Notes under the pieces: model-generated
The model's database searches: none
Told to the model about the DNA's origin: nothing
Seen by the model: only the letters and a program-made list of their open reading frames with translations
Shown: positions 16,398 through 25,800 of the stretch, one piece after another
How the letters are laid out: each line of letters begins with the position of its first letter
Numbering within the stretch: position 1 is the first letter of the stretch
Made by a program: the position numbers and the translations under genes
From: Ruficoccus sp. ZRK36
GTDB lineage: Bacteria; Verrucomicrobiota; Verrucomicrobiia; Opitutales; Cerasicoccaceae
Direction: 5' to 3'
DNA length: 64,000 nucleotides
Assembly: GCF_019603315.1 (NCBI RefSeq)
Contig: NZ_CP080649.1
Location: 2,676,176 to 2,740,175 of the forward strand

Positions 16398-19300
16398 GTG
16401 CCTACTGATCATAAATTTCCATGGAAGCGATTTTGGGTCCGAGCTGGTGGAAAATTTTCACTCGAAACCCAATGGGGTGATAGCGACGGCTTACTGTACG
16501 ATCCAGAGATGAGATACAGTCCCAATTCTCATTTGCTTGATACAAATTTACTTACCGCTCCCAAACCAGGATGCATCGTTTTGTGTGGCGAGCCGGGTAT
16601 GGGTAAAACTATTGCCATAGATGATGCAATTGCATCAACGTTTACTGATACGAGCGCACTAATTTACCACAAGTTTAGGACTATACCAGATGCTGCTGTT
16701 TTTGAAAAACGAACAGTAGAGTCACGCAAATGGCTAGAATGGAATAGTGGCAGCCATCTTCTAACGATGGTTATTGATGGTGTCGATGAGGGTTTGATTA
16801 AGATTGCAAGCTTCGTCAGCTACCTCTCTGGGTTACTAACTGATTGCCCAGTAGAGCGATTACAGCTGATCCTTGCATGTCGATCTCTGGAGTGGCCTGA
16901 AAGCGAGGGCAATGAACTTTCTGCGAATTGGACGGGATCAGAAATAAACACTGAATTAGTCGGTAAATTTGAATTATGCCCTTTGCGCAGGAAGGATGTA
17001 GTGGTCGCTACGCAAGCAATTCTCTCTCAACGCGGAGAGGAATCCGAAACAGATACATTTTTTAGGTGGGCCATCGAAAACAGACACCATGGCCTTATTT
17101 CCCGCCCATTAACGCTTAAGATGGTACTGGATGCGTACCAAAGTGGTGTGGCAGGTAGTACCTCTCGTACTGAATTTTATCTCGGTTATGCAAAGAAGCT
17201 CTGTGCAGAGATCGACGAAAGTCGTGCTACAAGTTTACGCAATCTCCCAGTTGAGCGACTAGCTGTTTCAGCAAGTATACGCTTTAGGGTCGCATCGCGT
17301 ATTGCTGCCCTGATGGCTCTATGCGGGAGATCCGCTATCGCCAAAGAGGCAGTTGATGAAGATAGCAATGACCTTTTGTACTCAGAAATTGAGCAAGGAG
17401 GCGAAGTTTGCGAGGGAACAAGGTTTCCTCTCTCACGTACTCAACTCGAATCAACACTCGAAACCCCTCTATTTTGGTTAGCCGATGACTTGAGAGCACA
17501 CTTCTACCATATGTCGTTTCTAGAATGTTTGGCTTCAGATTACCTTAAAAAATTACCAGTAGCCCAACTAAAGACCCTACTCACTGATGGGGATGATTAC
17601 GGGGCTTACGTCCATCCGCAACTTGCTGAAGTCACCGGGTGGCTTGCGCTACAGAATAAGGAATTCTTTGATTTTATTTTGGCGAATGACCCTGAAGCTC
17701 TATTGCGAGTGGACATGCAGCATACTGATGCCTCCTACAGGTCTGCTCTTGTCGATGCAGTTTTAGCTAAAGCAGGGAAGGAACGTTTGTTTGATCGTGC
17801 AGGTTATGGACGTTTCTTGCATACTTTGAATCATGAAGGCCTGTCCGAGCAATTGCGGCCATGGATAGTCGATAAAAGTCAAAACCTCATAGTGCGCCGC
17901 ATTGCACTTGAAATTGCAGAGAAATGCCATCTCGCATCATTATTTGAGGTTGTATTCAAACAGCTCCAAGACACATCCGACCAATTAACCAATTTCCTAG
18001 ATTCCTCAATAAGTTACCTAGCGACATCAGAGCATTCTGAGCAAATTGAGTGCTACGTTAGAGAAGAGTTCGAAAGCATGACTAGCCACACGCTTTTTTG
18101 TCTTATACGACAGCTTTTAAAGTCAGGTCATTGGCGAATAGCGGATAGTTTGCCTTATCTAGAGAAAGTATGCTCACAGTCATCTGCCGATTACATACTT
18201 AGTCAATACATTGAATCAAATGATGTATTACCTCTATTGCGTGAAGCTGTTTTATGGGGTAACTGCTTTGATTTTCAGAATGATATGGAATGCCTTGTTA
18301 CGCATGCTGTATCCGTTGCCTTAGAGCAACGAAAAGATCCCGCTGTAATAGATGCTTTAGCAAAACTTTGGGTGCATGCGACACGATATCATGCCACTCT
18401 TCATTCGAGCCGTGACGAAGAAAATGGAGACGGTTTTAGCAAAATAATCAGTGCAGATTCTGTCTTCAGGAGAAGTATGGTTCACCAGTCAATACTCTAC
18501 ATGAAGGATCAGGATGATGAAGAAATGAGAGTATGGTACTTCTATGACATTTGTTTGTTAGAAGATTTCTCGTTCTTGTTGGATCAGATAGCTATTACGC
18601 GTGGTCGTACACAAAGCATTTACATTGAAATCGCTAATCGTACGTATCGCCCCGAGGTGCACCATGTAAGTATAGATAAGATGCTTGAACTGGCTAAAGT
18701 ATATGTTGATTTTTCCAACGCTTTTAGATGGTATCTAAGACCAATCGAACTTGAATCAGAAGAAGCTGGTAAGCATCGCGATAGCTACTATGAGCGATTG
18801 AAACGAGATCGGGATATTGCTGAGAGAAGGCAGAAGCGCGATTTAAAACCAATAGAGGAAGTATGGGACGAAGCCATCAGCTTTTTAGATCGGGACGATC
18901 CTCGATGGTGGATTCGTTCCTGTGAAAGATTATTCTATAGGGAAACTGATAACTCTTTAAGAATAGCTGACAGAGGGCATGACTTTACCACGTCTAGCGG
19001 TTGGGCTTACCTTGATCCTACCAGTAGGCAAAGGTTTATTGCAGGTGCAAGAAGGCTTATACTTGAGGCCTCAGGGGTCGAGGAGCATAAATATGGGAGT
19101 CATTACGTCTACAATAGCTGGGCATATTCTGCGTTATACTATTTTCGCCATGAAATTCTGCGAGACTCTGATCTGGCAGATGCAGTAACGAAAAAATGGA
19201 TACCTGCCATGCTAGACCACTTTAGTAATGGCGATGACCATCACCTTGAGATGGTTGCCCTTGCTTACAGCTTGGCACCCCATGTTGTGTGCGAGTGGCT

Positions 19301-20603
19301 AGATGCAGTACTAAGCACCTCGCTCGCTTCCGAGAATACGTATGTCTTGGAACTCCGAGAACTCAAATTGATCTGGAATGAGAGCATTTCAGAACGAATC
19401 TATAATATAGTCTGCAACTCAGATTTATCTGCTAACGCTGCCTATTCATTGATCGAAATGACCTACGACTATGACGAGAGTCTTGCATTGAGAATTTGGA
19501 AGCACTGCTCTACACTTACTGACACTTCCATTTGTAGTATGGCAAATGCAGCATTTTGTTCAAAAGGCCTATTCAAATACTGGGATGAGCTATGGCCTTT
19601 GCTAGAGAGTGATCATGCTCTTGCAGAAAGTTGTTTTTACAAATTTGAATATCATGAACGCAAATCGCTCTATCAAAACTGTGAGATTGATCGAGAACGC
19701 AAGATAGCTGATTTTTATCTGTTGTTTAGACAAGTATTCCCAAAGAGCGAAGATCCTGAATTTGAGTCTGGAACTGTCCCGCCCAGAGTTAGCGTGGCAA
19801 GACTCAGGGATGACATTCCTTCAATCCTGGTTAGTTTTTCAACCGTAGAAGCCATAAAAGAGCTGGAGAGATTGGCTAACTCTGTTCCTGAGGAAGAGCG
19901 TATTTGGATGCGTTGGAAATTACACGAGGCAATTGATGCCAATAGGCGAAAAGAATGGAAGCCACCGACTGCAGAGTTCGTCCTCGATTTAGTGTCTGAC
20001 ACACATAAGAGATGGTTGAGGAACGAGAGTGATCTTATGTCGCTGGCTATTGAGTCATTGGTACGTTTGGAGGACAACCTCCAGAGGAGTAGTAATTCAC
20101 CAAAACATGATTACTGGCTGAAGCGTAAAGGCGATGACGGAGTGGATTATTGGAAACCTGACAGAGAGACTGCCCTTGCGAGGCGTATTGCTAACTGGCT
20201 GGAAATCGATTTGCCAAAGGCATTAGGGATAACAATACAGGTAGAAGTTCAATTGCAGATTGATGAGCGAACGGACATTGAAGTTAAGGCAGTCGGTATC
20301 GGAAATAATGAGATGCGCCCCCTAGAGCTTACTATCGAGGTAAAGGGGTGCTGGCACAGTGAGGTAACGATAGCTCATAAGACTCAATTAGTAGATCGAT
20401 ATCTAAAAAACTCTGGGCGTACTCACGGCATCTACCTTGTTGTCTGGACTCTGTGTGATAGATGGAATGATTCACGGGGATCGGACGCATGTCGAATGGC
20501 ATCTAAAACTCTGGATGAAGCGAGAGCGGAATTAAAAAGGCAGACAAGCGAGATAACGATGCCTCATGTAATTGCGCCGTTTCTGCTTGATGCGACAATT
20601 TAA
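16398..20603 (+). CDS. Large NACHT/STAND-like P-loop protein with C-terminal PD-(D/E)XK-like nuclease motif
   Basis: A 1401-residue protein. The P-loop is GEPGMGKT (64-71) and the Walker B is TMVIDGVDEG (123-132); a sensor-like LILACRSLEW and a winged region follow, the arrangement of NACHT/STAND NTPases. Residues about 400-1250 are helical, with a repeat-like alternation of short amphipathic helices, as in STAND sensor arms. Near the C-terminus Asp1293 (ERTDIEV), Glu1314-x-Lys1316 (LTIEVKG) and Gln1330...Tyr1335 (QLVDRYL) fit the D...ExK...QxxxY pattern of PD-(D/E)XK nucleases. The likely reading is a sensor-ATPase-nuclease that detects an invader. The effector is C-terminal, whereas Avs-type STANDs carry it N-terminally. 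The gene is AT-rich. Defence function is inferred. Confidence 0.75.
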   Translation: MPTDHKFPWKRFWVRAGGKFSLETQWGDSDGLLYDPEMRYSPNSHLLDTNLLTAPKPGCIVLCGEPGMGKTIAIDDAIASTFTDTSALIYHKFRTIPDAAVFEKRTVESRKWLEWNSGSHLLTMVIDGVDEGLIKIASFVSYLSGLLTDCPVERLQLILACRSLEWPESEGNELSANWTGSEINTELVGKFELCPLRRKDVVVATQAILSQRGEESETDTFFRWAIENRHHGLISRPLTLKMVLDAYQSGVAGSTSRTEFYLGYAKKLCAEIDESRATSLRNLPVERLAVSASIRFRVASRIAALMALCGRSAIAKEAVDEDSNDLLYSEIEQGGEVCEGTRFPLSRTQLESTLETPLFWLADDLRAHFYHMSFLECLASDYLKKLPVAQLKTLLTDGDDYGAYVHPQLAEVTGWLALQNKEFFDFILANDPEALLRVDMQHTDASYRSALVDAVLAKAGKERLFDRAGYGRFLHTLNHEGLSEQLRPWIVDKSQNLIVRRIALEIAEKCHLASLFEVVFKQLQDTSDQLTNFLDSSISYLATSEHSEQIECYVREEFESMTSHTLFCLIRQLLKSGHWRIADSLPYLEKVCSQSSADYILSQYIESNDVLPLLREAVLWGNCFDFQNDMECLVTHAVSVALEQRKDPAVIDALAKLWVHATRYHATLHSSRDEENGDGFSKIISADSVFRRSMVHQSILYMKDQDDEEMRVWYFYDICLLEDFSFLLDQIAITRGRTQSIYIEIANRTYRPEVHHVSIDKMLELAKVYVDFSNAFRWYLRPIELESEEAGKHRDSYYERLKRDRDIAERRQKRDLKPIEEVWDEAISFLDRDDPRWWIRSCERLFYRETDNSLRIADRGHDFTTSSGWAYLDPTSRQRFIAGARRLILEASGVEEHKYGSHYVYNSWAYSALYYFRHEILRDSDLADAVTKKWIPAMLDHFSNGDDHHLEMVALAYSLAPHVVCEWLDAVLSTSLASENTYVLELRELKLIWNESISERIYNIVCNSDLSANAAYSLIEMTYDYDESLALRIWKHCSTLTDTSICSMANAAFCSKGLFKYWDELWPLLESDHALAESCFYKFEYHERKSLYQNCEIDRERKIADFYLLFRQVFPKSEDPEFESGTVPPRVSVARLRDDIPSILVSFSTVEAIKELERLANSVPEEERIWMRWKLHEAIDANRRKEWKPPTAEFVLDLVSDTHKRWLRNESDLMSLAIESLVRLEDNLQRSSNSPKHDYWLKRKGDDGVDYWKPDRETALARRIANWLEIDLPKALGITIQVEVQLQIDERTDIEVKAVGIGNNEMRPLELTIEVKGCWHSEVTIAHKTQLVDRYLKNSGRTHGIYLVVWTLCDRWNDSRGSDACRMASKTLDEARAELKRQTSEITMPHVIAPFLLDATI

Positions 20604-20612
20604 TGTTCTCGG

Positions 20613-20628
20613 TGCAACCAGTTGCAAA
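20613..20628. repeat. Island palindrome copy 3
   Basis: GTGCAAC-CA-GTTGCAA, 10 bp after the stop of the P-loop gene and 65 bp before the polymerase-like gene, matches the 16295 palindrome except at the first base and the centre. Confidence 0.55.
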
Positions 20629-20692
20629 ATGTATACCACATAAATAGAGAGAGGGTAGGAACGGGAGGAAGAGATGGAAAGGAAAGTAGAAG

Positions 20693-21895
20693 ATGCTGCT
20701 GCCTGATGAGTTTTTACTGCCTGAAAGACATAACCTTCTTTCCGTCTTAAGGCAGGCGGGAGTTGCGCATGGTCTTCGGCCTGAGCGTTACGATAAAGCA
20801 AAGCTTTTTATTACACTGATTAACTGGTTTGGGTTTTCACGGTTCTACTCAAATGAAGAGCACAACCCATGGATTCAGCTAAAGTCTACGTTTCTAAGAA
20901 GGCTTATGGGGGGCGCTTATCCCGTTTTGATCCGTGATATGTTGGAAAGTGCAGGGGTTATAGAGGTTGACCATTCTTATCAGCAGGGCAGAAGGTCGAA
21001 GAGCTATAGGCTCTCGGAGCGATTTGCAGGGCGCAGGCTGGTTATGCCCCCTATGCCGCATGGTATGCGGGAAAGAATTAGGCAGCTTAACGCAGAATTC
21101 GAGAGGTCGAATCCTCTAAACGAAATACAACAGGCGATCAGAGATAACATACAGCGATTTTCCTTAGATAATTCAGTCTCCCTCTACCTGATGGGCTTTG
21201 ACGGACACCGGTTTTCGCATCGTGAAATATGCCGTTGCTTTATTGAAGAGCGGCCATCGTTTTTTAAGGTCAGCAATAGGAGTGGCCGTTGCTTCCACGT
21301 GCTTACGAGCATGCCCAAGCAAATGAAACGGTATTTACGTATTGATAATGAGTTGGCTGTAGAGATTGACATCCCATCGGCTCAGCCCTTATTGGCTGCA
21401 ACATTGTACGATGTACGTGACGTTGAGCACGTTGTCGAAAGGCGACATTATCTGTCGTTCGTCGCCTCTGGATTCTATGAAAGCCTGAGGGATGCGGCTA
21501 GGGTTGACTGGCCTAGGGATGTAGTGAAAAGGCATTGCTATAGTACAATTTTCTTCGCATCGGATTGGCCTGTTGGCGACCTATGGAATGCTTTTAGGGC
21601 GCAATTTCCTATTTTAGCTCGATTGATTGCTACTCGAATTAGAAATCACACAGGTTCAGAGGGTGGGAATTCGGGATTAGCTATCTACTTGCAGAGCATG
21701 GAATCCAGAATCGTTGTCGATACGGTTGCTGCGCAACTATACCGGGATGGCATCGTTTTTGCAACAGTTCATGATTCCATTATTTGTAAAGCTTCTGATG
21801 GAGAATGGGTACTTGAATTGATGTCTAACTCAGTTAGGCAAGCTCTTGGTGAGTGCGTTGAGCTTCCTTGGCGAATCGAGGAATTGCATGTTTAA
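20693..21895 (+). CDS. Protein with winged helix and family-A-polymerase-like palm
   Basis: A 400-residue protein. Residues about 60-112 look like a winged helix (LIRDMLESAGVIEVDHSYQQ and SKSYRLSERF). The C-terminal half carries three spaced motifs like the palm of DNA polymerase I: motif A LAVEIDIPSAQPLLAA with Asp226, a motif-B-like RDVVKRHCYSTIFF with Lys279, and motif C FATVHDSIIC with His360-Asp361. LQSMESRIVVDTVAAQLY sits just before motif C, as the conserved Gln helix does in Pol I. There is no 3'-5' exonuclease domain and the whole is far shorter than Pol I. It may synthesise or copy short nucleic acid, or be an inactive relative. The fold call rests on motif spacing only. Confidence 0.55.
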   Translation: MLLPDEFLLPERHNLLSVLRQAGVAHGLRPERYDKAKLFITLINWFGFSRFYSNEEHNPWIQLKSTFLRRLMGGAYPVLIRDMLESAGVIEVDHSYQQGRRSKSYRLSERFAGRRLVMPPMPHGMRERIRQLNAEFERSNPLNEIQQAIRDNIQRFSLDNSVSLYLMGFDGHRFSHREICRCFIEERPSFFKVSNRSGRCFHVLTSMPKQMKRYLRIDNELAVEIDIPSAQPLLAATLYDVRDVEHVVERRHYLSFVASGFYESLRDAARVDWPRDVVKRHCYSTIFFASDWPVGDLWNAFRAQFPILARLIATRIRNHTGSEGGNSGLAIYLQSMESRIVVDTVAAQLYRDGIVFATVHDSIICKASDGEWVLELMSNSVRQALGECVELPWRIEELHV

Positions 21896-21964
21896 CTTTG
21901 GGAATGGTATTGGACAGACAGCTAAGGCAGGGTCTACCATGAGCAATGTTTCTATTTAGTTTCC

Positions 21965-22552
21965 ATGGCAAAGCGAGAGCAGTTCAAGTCCTTCAATGAA
22001 ATTGACCAACCTGATGGCCGCTGGAGTATCTTCGTCATCTGCAACGAGCACACAGGAGAGGAACGCCGCTACTCCCATCGAGAGCACTACGACGCAATTC
22101 AGGAGATTGAGATTAAAGACTCAGTGCCAACGGCTGTGTATCATCATTTTCTGACAGCAAAACACCTCTTGCTGTATGCGTGGCAGTGCTATCGCTTTAC
22201 ACCTGTTGCAAGTATGCAGGCATATAGCGCGGTTGAAATGGCCCTCAGGAAGAAATGCGAGATTGAGAACATACCGATTCCCAAGTGGAGGGGATTAAAA
22301 CAGCTACTGGAATTAGCAGAAGAGAAAGGCTGGATCAGTAACCATCGGTTCCATATCTACAATCGCCAAGTGACAGAGCATTTGCGCGCAAAGTCCCAAG
22401 GAATCCGAAGCAACAGGCCAAAAGATTACTTGGGAGTCATCAAGGGAGGTATTCCTCGCATGAGAAATGCATACGCCCATGGCTCAACTTCGCTAGATAA
22501 CTCTATGATTGAAGTCATCACCTGCGGAGAGATCATCAATCAGCTTTTTTAG
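21965..22552 (+). CDS. HEPN-like protein with RNAYAH motif
   Basis: A 195-residue, largely helical protein. Helices around 60-100 (FLTAKHLLLYAWQCY, SAVEMALRKKC) and RMRNAYAHGS at 165-174 match HEPN-domain architecture. Arg167-x4-His172 is the metal-independent RNase motif of toxic HEPN proteins. An N-terminal strand region of about 45 residues precedes the helices. It is the third gene in a co-oriented run (70 bp after the polymerase-like gene) and the last gene before attR. No antitoxin-sized partner is adjacent. The likely role is RNA cleavage on infection or stress; this is inference from the motif and context. Confidence 0.6.
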   Translation: MAKREQFKSFNEIDQPDGRWSIFVICNEHTGEERRYSHREHYDAIQEIEIKDSVPTAVYHHFLTAKHLLLYAWQCYRFTPVASMQAYSAVEMALRKKCEIENIPIPKWRGLKQLLELAEEKGWISNHRFHIYNRQVTEHLRAKSQGIRSNRPKDYLGVIKGGIPRMRNAYAHGSTSLDNSMIEVITCGEIINQLF

Positions 22553-22558
22553 ACTCAA

Positions 22559-22593
22559 TTGATACAAAAAAACGCTACATTTAGATTGTATCA
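22559..22593. promoter_or_regulatory. Integrase arm-type sites, right end
   Basis: One direct (22559-22567) and one inverted (22586-22593) copy of the TTGATACAA motif mirror those at the left end, inside attR. Confidence 0.55.
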
Positions 22594-22642
22594 TTCTTAT
22601 CAATCATAGATAAACAAAGGGATGAGGGCATTTTGGTTACAT

Positions 22643-22657
22643 TCCCGCCACCTCCAC
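22643..22657 (+). repeat. attR core
   Basis: Exact 15-bp copy of the ssrA 3' end (TCCCGCCACCTCCAC); identity stops two bases before the CCA is complete and immediately upstream of the T stem, so only the core is duplicated. Confidence 0.85.
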
Positions 22658-22872
22658 TTTGAGAGACACTCGGATTTTTTCATTTCCGACAAACCCATCT
22701 CCTTTCGTTTTGGGAAGCTTTGATGTCGAACCCATGCATTGTGGACTTTTGGCCGCATACAAGACGGTTTGAGTGGCGGCATTAAGGGGACTAATAATGG
22801 ATGATTGGCTTTTGTATTTATTGTATTCACCTGCCTACGTGGTAATTAATTATATTTACCATTGTCATTTTT

Positions 22873-25800
22873 ATGAGTTTTCTCCGCCCCGCCATGATCT
22901 CTAAGTTCTTATCATATGTAGCTGTTACTTGGTTCTTGAGCTGTTTGTCAGTTCATGCTGAATGGGCTCGGATAAACCAGTCTCAGTTTCTGAACTCTGA
23001 TCTAAACGAAATTACCCATGGTGGAGAGCAGTGGGTTGGCGTTGGTGAGCGCGGAATGATCGCTTTGTACGACGGAATCGGTTGGAATGAATTGGATCCG
23101 GTGACAGATCACGACCTGAACGCGGTTGCATACAGCGACTCCCGCTTCATAGCGGTCGGCGACAACGGATTGATTCTCCACTCTCAAGATGGCTCGACTA
23201 CCCAGTGGAGTGTGGCTTCATCCAACACGCTTGAAAATCTCGTAAGCGTTCAGTATCTGAATGGCCAGTGGGTTGTCTTGGGGGATCAGGGGCAGCTAGT
23301 CACCTCTCCTGATGGTGTATCCTGGGATGTTGCATACCCTGGATCGAGCTCTTCATCCGATCGGTTTAGATGTATTACTTACTTCGATGGTGAGTATATC
23401 GCACTGTCTTCACCTAGGCTCTGGAGGTCGTCTGACTTGGTCACATGGACAGAAGACTCGGTCGATACGCATGTAAGTTATCCAATCGGAATTGAGGTAT
23501 TGAATGGAAGTCTTGTTGTTTGGGGAGCTTACATGATGATCGCGAGTTCTGCGGACAGCTACCTGTGGGTTCAGGAGGTGCGGCCAGAGCAGAGTGATCA
23601 TTACATCACAGATATTATCTACACAAGCGGGATGTACTTTGCCACGACATCAGATCGTTTTCAAAAAGAAAACGGGACAATTTTCTACTCTAGCGATCTG
23701 ACAAGTTGGGCTAGGGCGGACGGTTCCGGGCGTCACCATATCGCGATGGATGGCAGTGTATTCTTTGCCGACGCAGGAAAGTTAGCCGAGATGTCCACGG
23801 ATGGTATTCACTGGAGTGAGGGAAAGTCTGTCTGGGAGAATCATGCCGTCTTCTCCAATGGACAGTTTTACACAGTTGACAGGAGCTTTCTGTATTCCTC
23901 TCAAGACGGCATCAACTGGGCGCGATCAAGTTTGCCCGATGGTGTAAGTGGAGAGGGACTTTTTGAAGCGAATGGGGTATTTATCACTGCTTCTGACGGA
24001 AAAGTATCCAAGTCAACTAACCTCCAAAACTGGCAAACAGTATCCACGACTTACTCTAAGATCGGGAAGGACTTTTTGTATGCCTTTGGCAAGTATTACG
24101 CCATTGGTAACGATTTATTCGGCGTAAGGGTTGTACTAAAATCCACCGACGCTCTCAGTTGGTCTACGATTGGTCCAGAGTATAATCTTTCGAGTGAGGG
24201 AGGCTCTATCGCATATGGTAATGGAAGACTGGTTATTCTGGAGGATGCGATGAATGCTATGTCTATTAAAATATCCACGAACGGCCAAACTCCAACCATG
24301 TATAATCTCTTTGATCAGCCAGGTGCTTCAGGAGTCGCATTTGGTAACGGGGTTTTTGTGGCTGTTTCTGACTATGCAGATTATGAAATCAGGACATCGA
24401 CCGATGGGCTCAACTGGACTGTTCGGCAGGCACCTAGTAAGTTGTTGGGAGGATTGCATGAGATCTGTTACGTGGGGGGGCGATTCATAGCCCGAGGTGA
24501 CTCACAAATGCTTAGCTCTACTGATGGTGTGCAGTGGAAGACGCTATCGGTTGAGATATGGGAAGCTGACTATCAATATAGGCTCGACACACGCCAAGCC
24601 GCATATGGCAATGGCGTCTGGTTCGCGCCGGGAGGCTACGCAGTCGTCACTTCCGATTTCAACGACTATCAGGTGGTGGGATCTGTGTCAGATCAAGAGT
24701 TCGTTGAGGTTCAGTACCTTCACGGTGCCTTCTGGGCATTGGCGCAGAGAGCAGGTAATATTAGCGGCGGTACCATATGGCGGTCTACAGATGGAGCGCA
24801 CTGGACTGTTGTACAGCGTACTCTGTTCTACCCCAGCCAGCTTATTGGTTACGGAGAGGGGGTCTTTGTTATTGATGACACTTTTGGTAACGTGGCTTTC
24901 TCTGTGGATTCGCTTGATTGGGTGACATACGATTCTGAGCTGTCCCGAACTCGGACGCTCGCAGTAGTTGGAAATACTATGTACGCTGGCCAACAACGCG
25001 GCCTGTACAAATCTGTGGACGGCGTCTCTTGGAGCCGGATTGAGGCAATCCCAGACGATGATGTTCTGCTCATCGTGACTTCGCCCCTCGGCATCACTCT
25101 TGTTTTGGATGACGACTACAGAACAAGTATCTATCATTCCAATGATGGTACTGTCTGGACGCTAGCCTACTATTCGGGTCCAACAGGCGATCTCGATCTG
25201 GTCGATTTGCTATATGATGGATCCAAGCTGGTCGCATGCAATCGTTCAGGCTACATTTTGCAATCCAGCGACGGTGTTACGTGGGTTCAGCAAGCTACCC
25301 CATCGAATATCCCGATGGCCCGTTCCACCGTGACGGACAATCTGATTTATACGCTGCATGATAACGGTATTTACGTATCAACTAAGGATGTACCTTACCT
25401 GTTTGGATTAATGCCGACAGTGGGAAAAATCTCCTCTGTTGCACATGGCAATGGGGTGAGCGTAGCAGTTGGTGTCGATGGGGGCATATACAGGCAAGTG
25501 CGCGAGCCAGTCAGTAACGCACCCGCGAGTATCACCGTATCGAATGTTGGCGCCCGATATCTCGAGGTGTCATGGTCCGATCCTCAAGAGGCCCCAGCGG
25601 GCTATGTCCTTTTTTACAAAAAGAAAGATGCGGAGGAGTGGAAGCAGCATTCCTACCTTTCTGGGGACACCGATTCAGTGGTCATCGAAGGGCTTGAGCC
25701 AGCGGAAGAGTATCAGTTTCGCATGCGTAGAATTGCATATGATGCGACACTGTCCTTTGTAGACATGGTTGGCCCTTTTCCGCAGACGCTGACTTCTCGA

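Larger units (their letters stand above)
11860..22657. mobile_element. Genomic island integrated into the 3' end of ssrA
   Basis: A 15-bp direct repeat (TCCCGCCACCTCCAC) occurs in the ssrA acceptor end (11860-11874) and again at 22643-22657. Between them lie a tyrosine integrase immediately after ssrA, an XRE regulator, a serine recombinase and cargo genes. The DNA is clearly more AT-rich than the flanks, apart from a GC-richer patch at about 14968-16265. TTGATACAA arm-type sites lie just inside both ends. The integration re-creates the ssrA 3' end, so tmRNA stays intact. No conjugation, capsid or obvious replication-initiation gene is seen, so it is a small integrative element or satellite-like island. 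Confidence 0.88.
22553..22872. other. Island right end and following intergenic region
   Basis: No gene is seen. The stretch holds TTGATACAA at 22559-22567 and its inverse TTGTATCA at 22586-22593 (candidate integrase arm sites), the attR core at 22643-22657, then about 215 bp of AT-rich DNA leading to the next gene, with no clear promoter. Confidence 0.6.
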
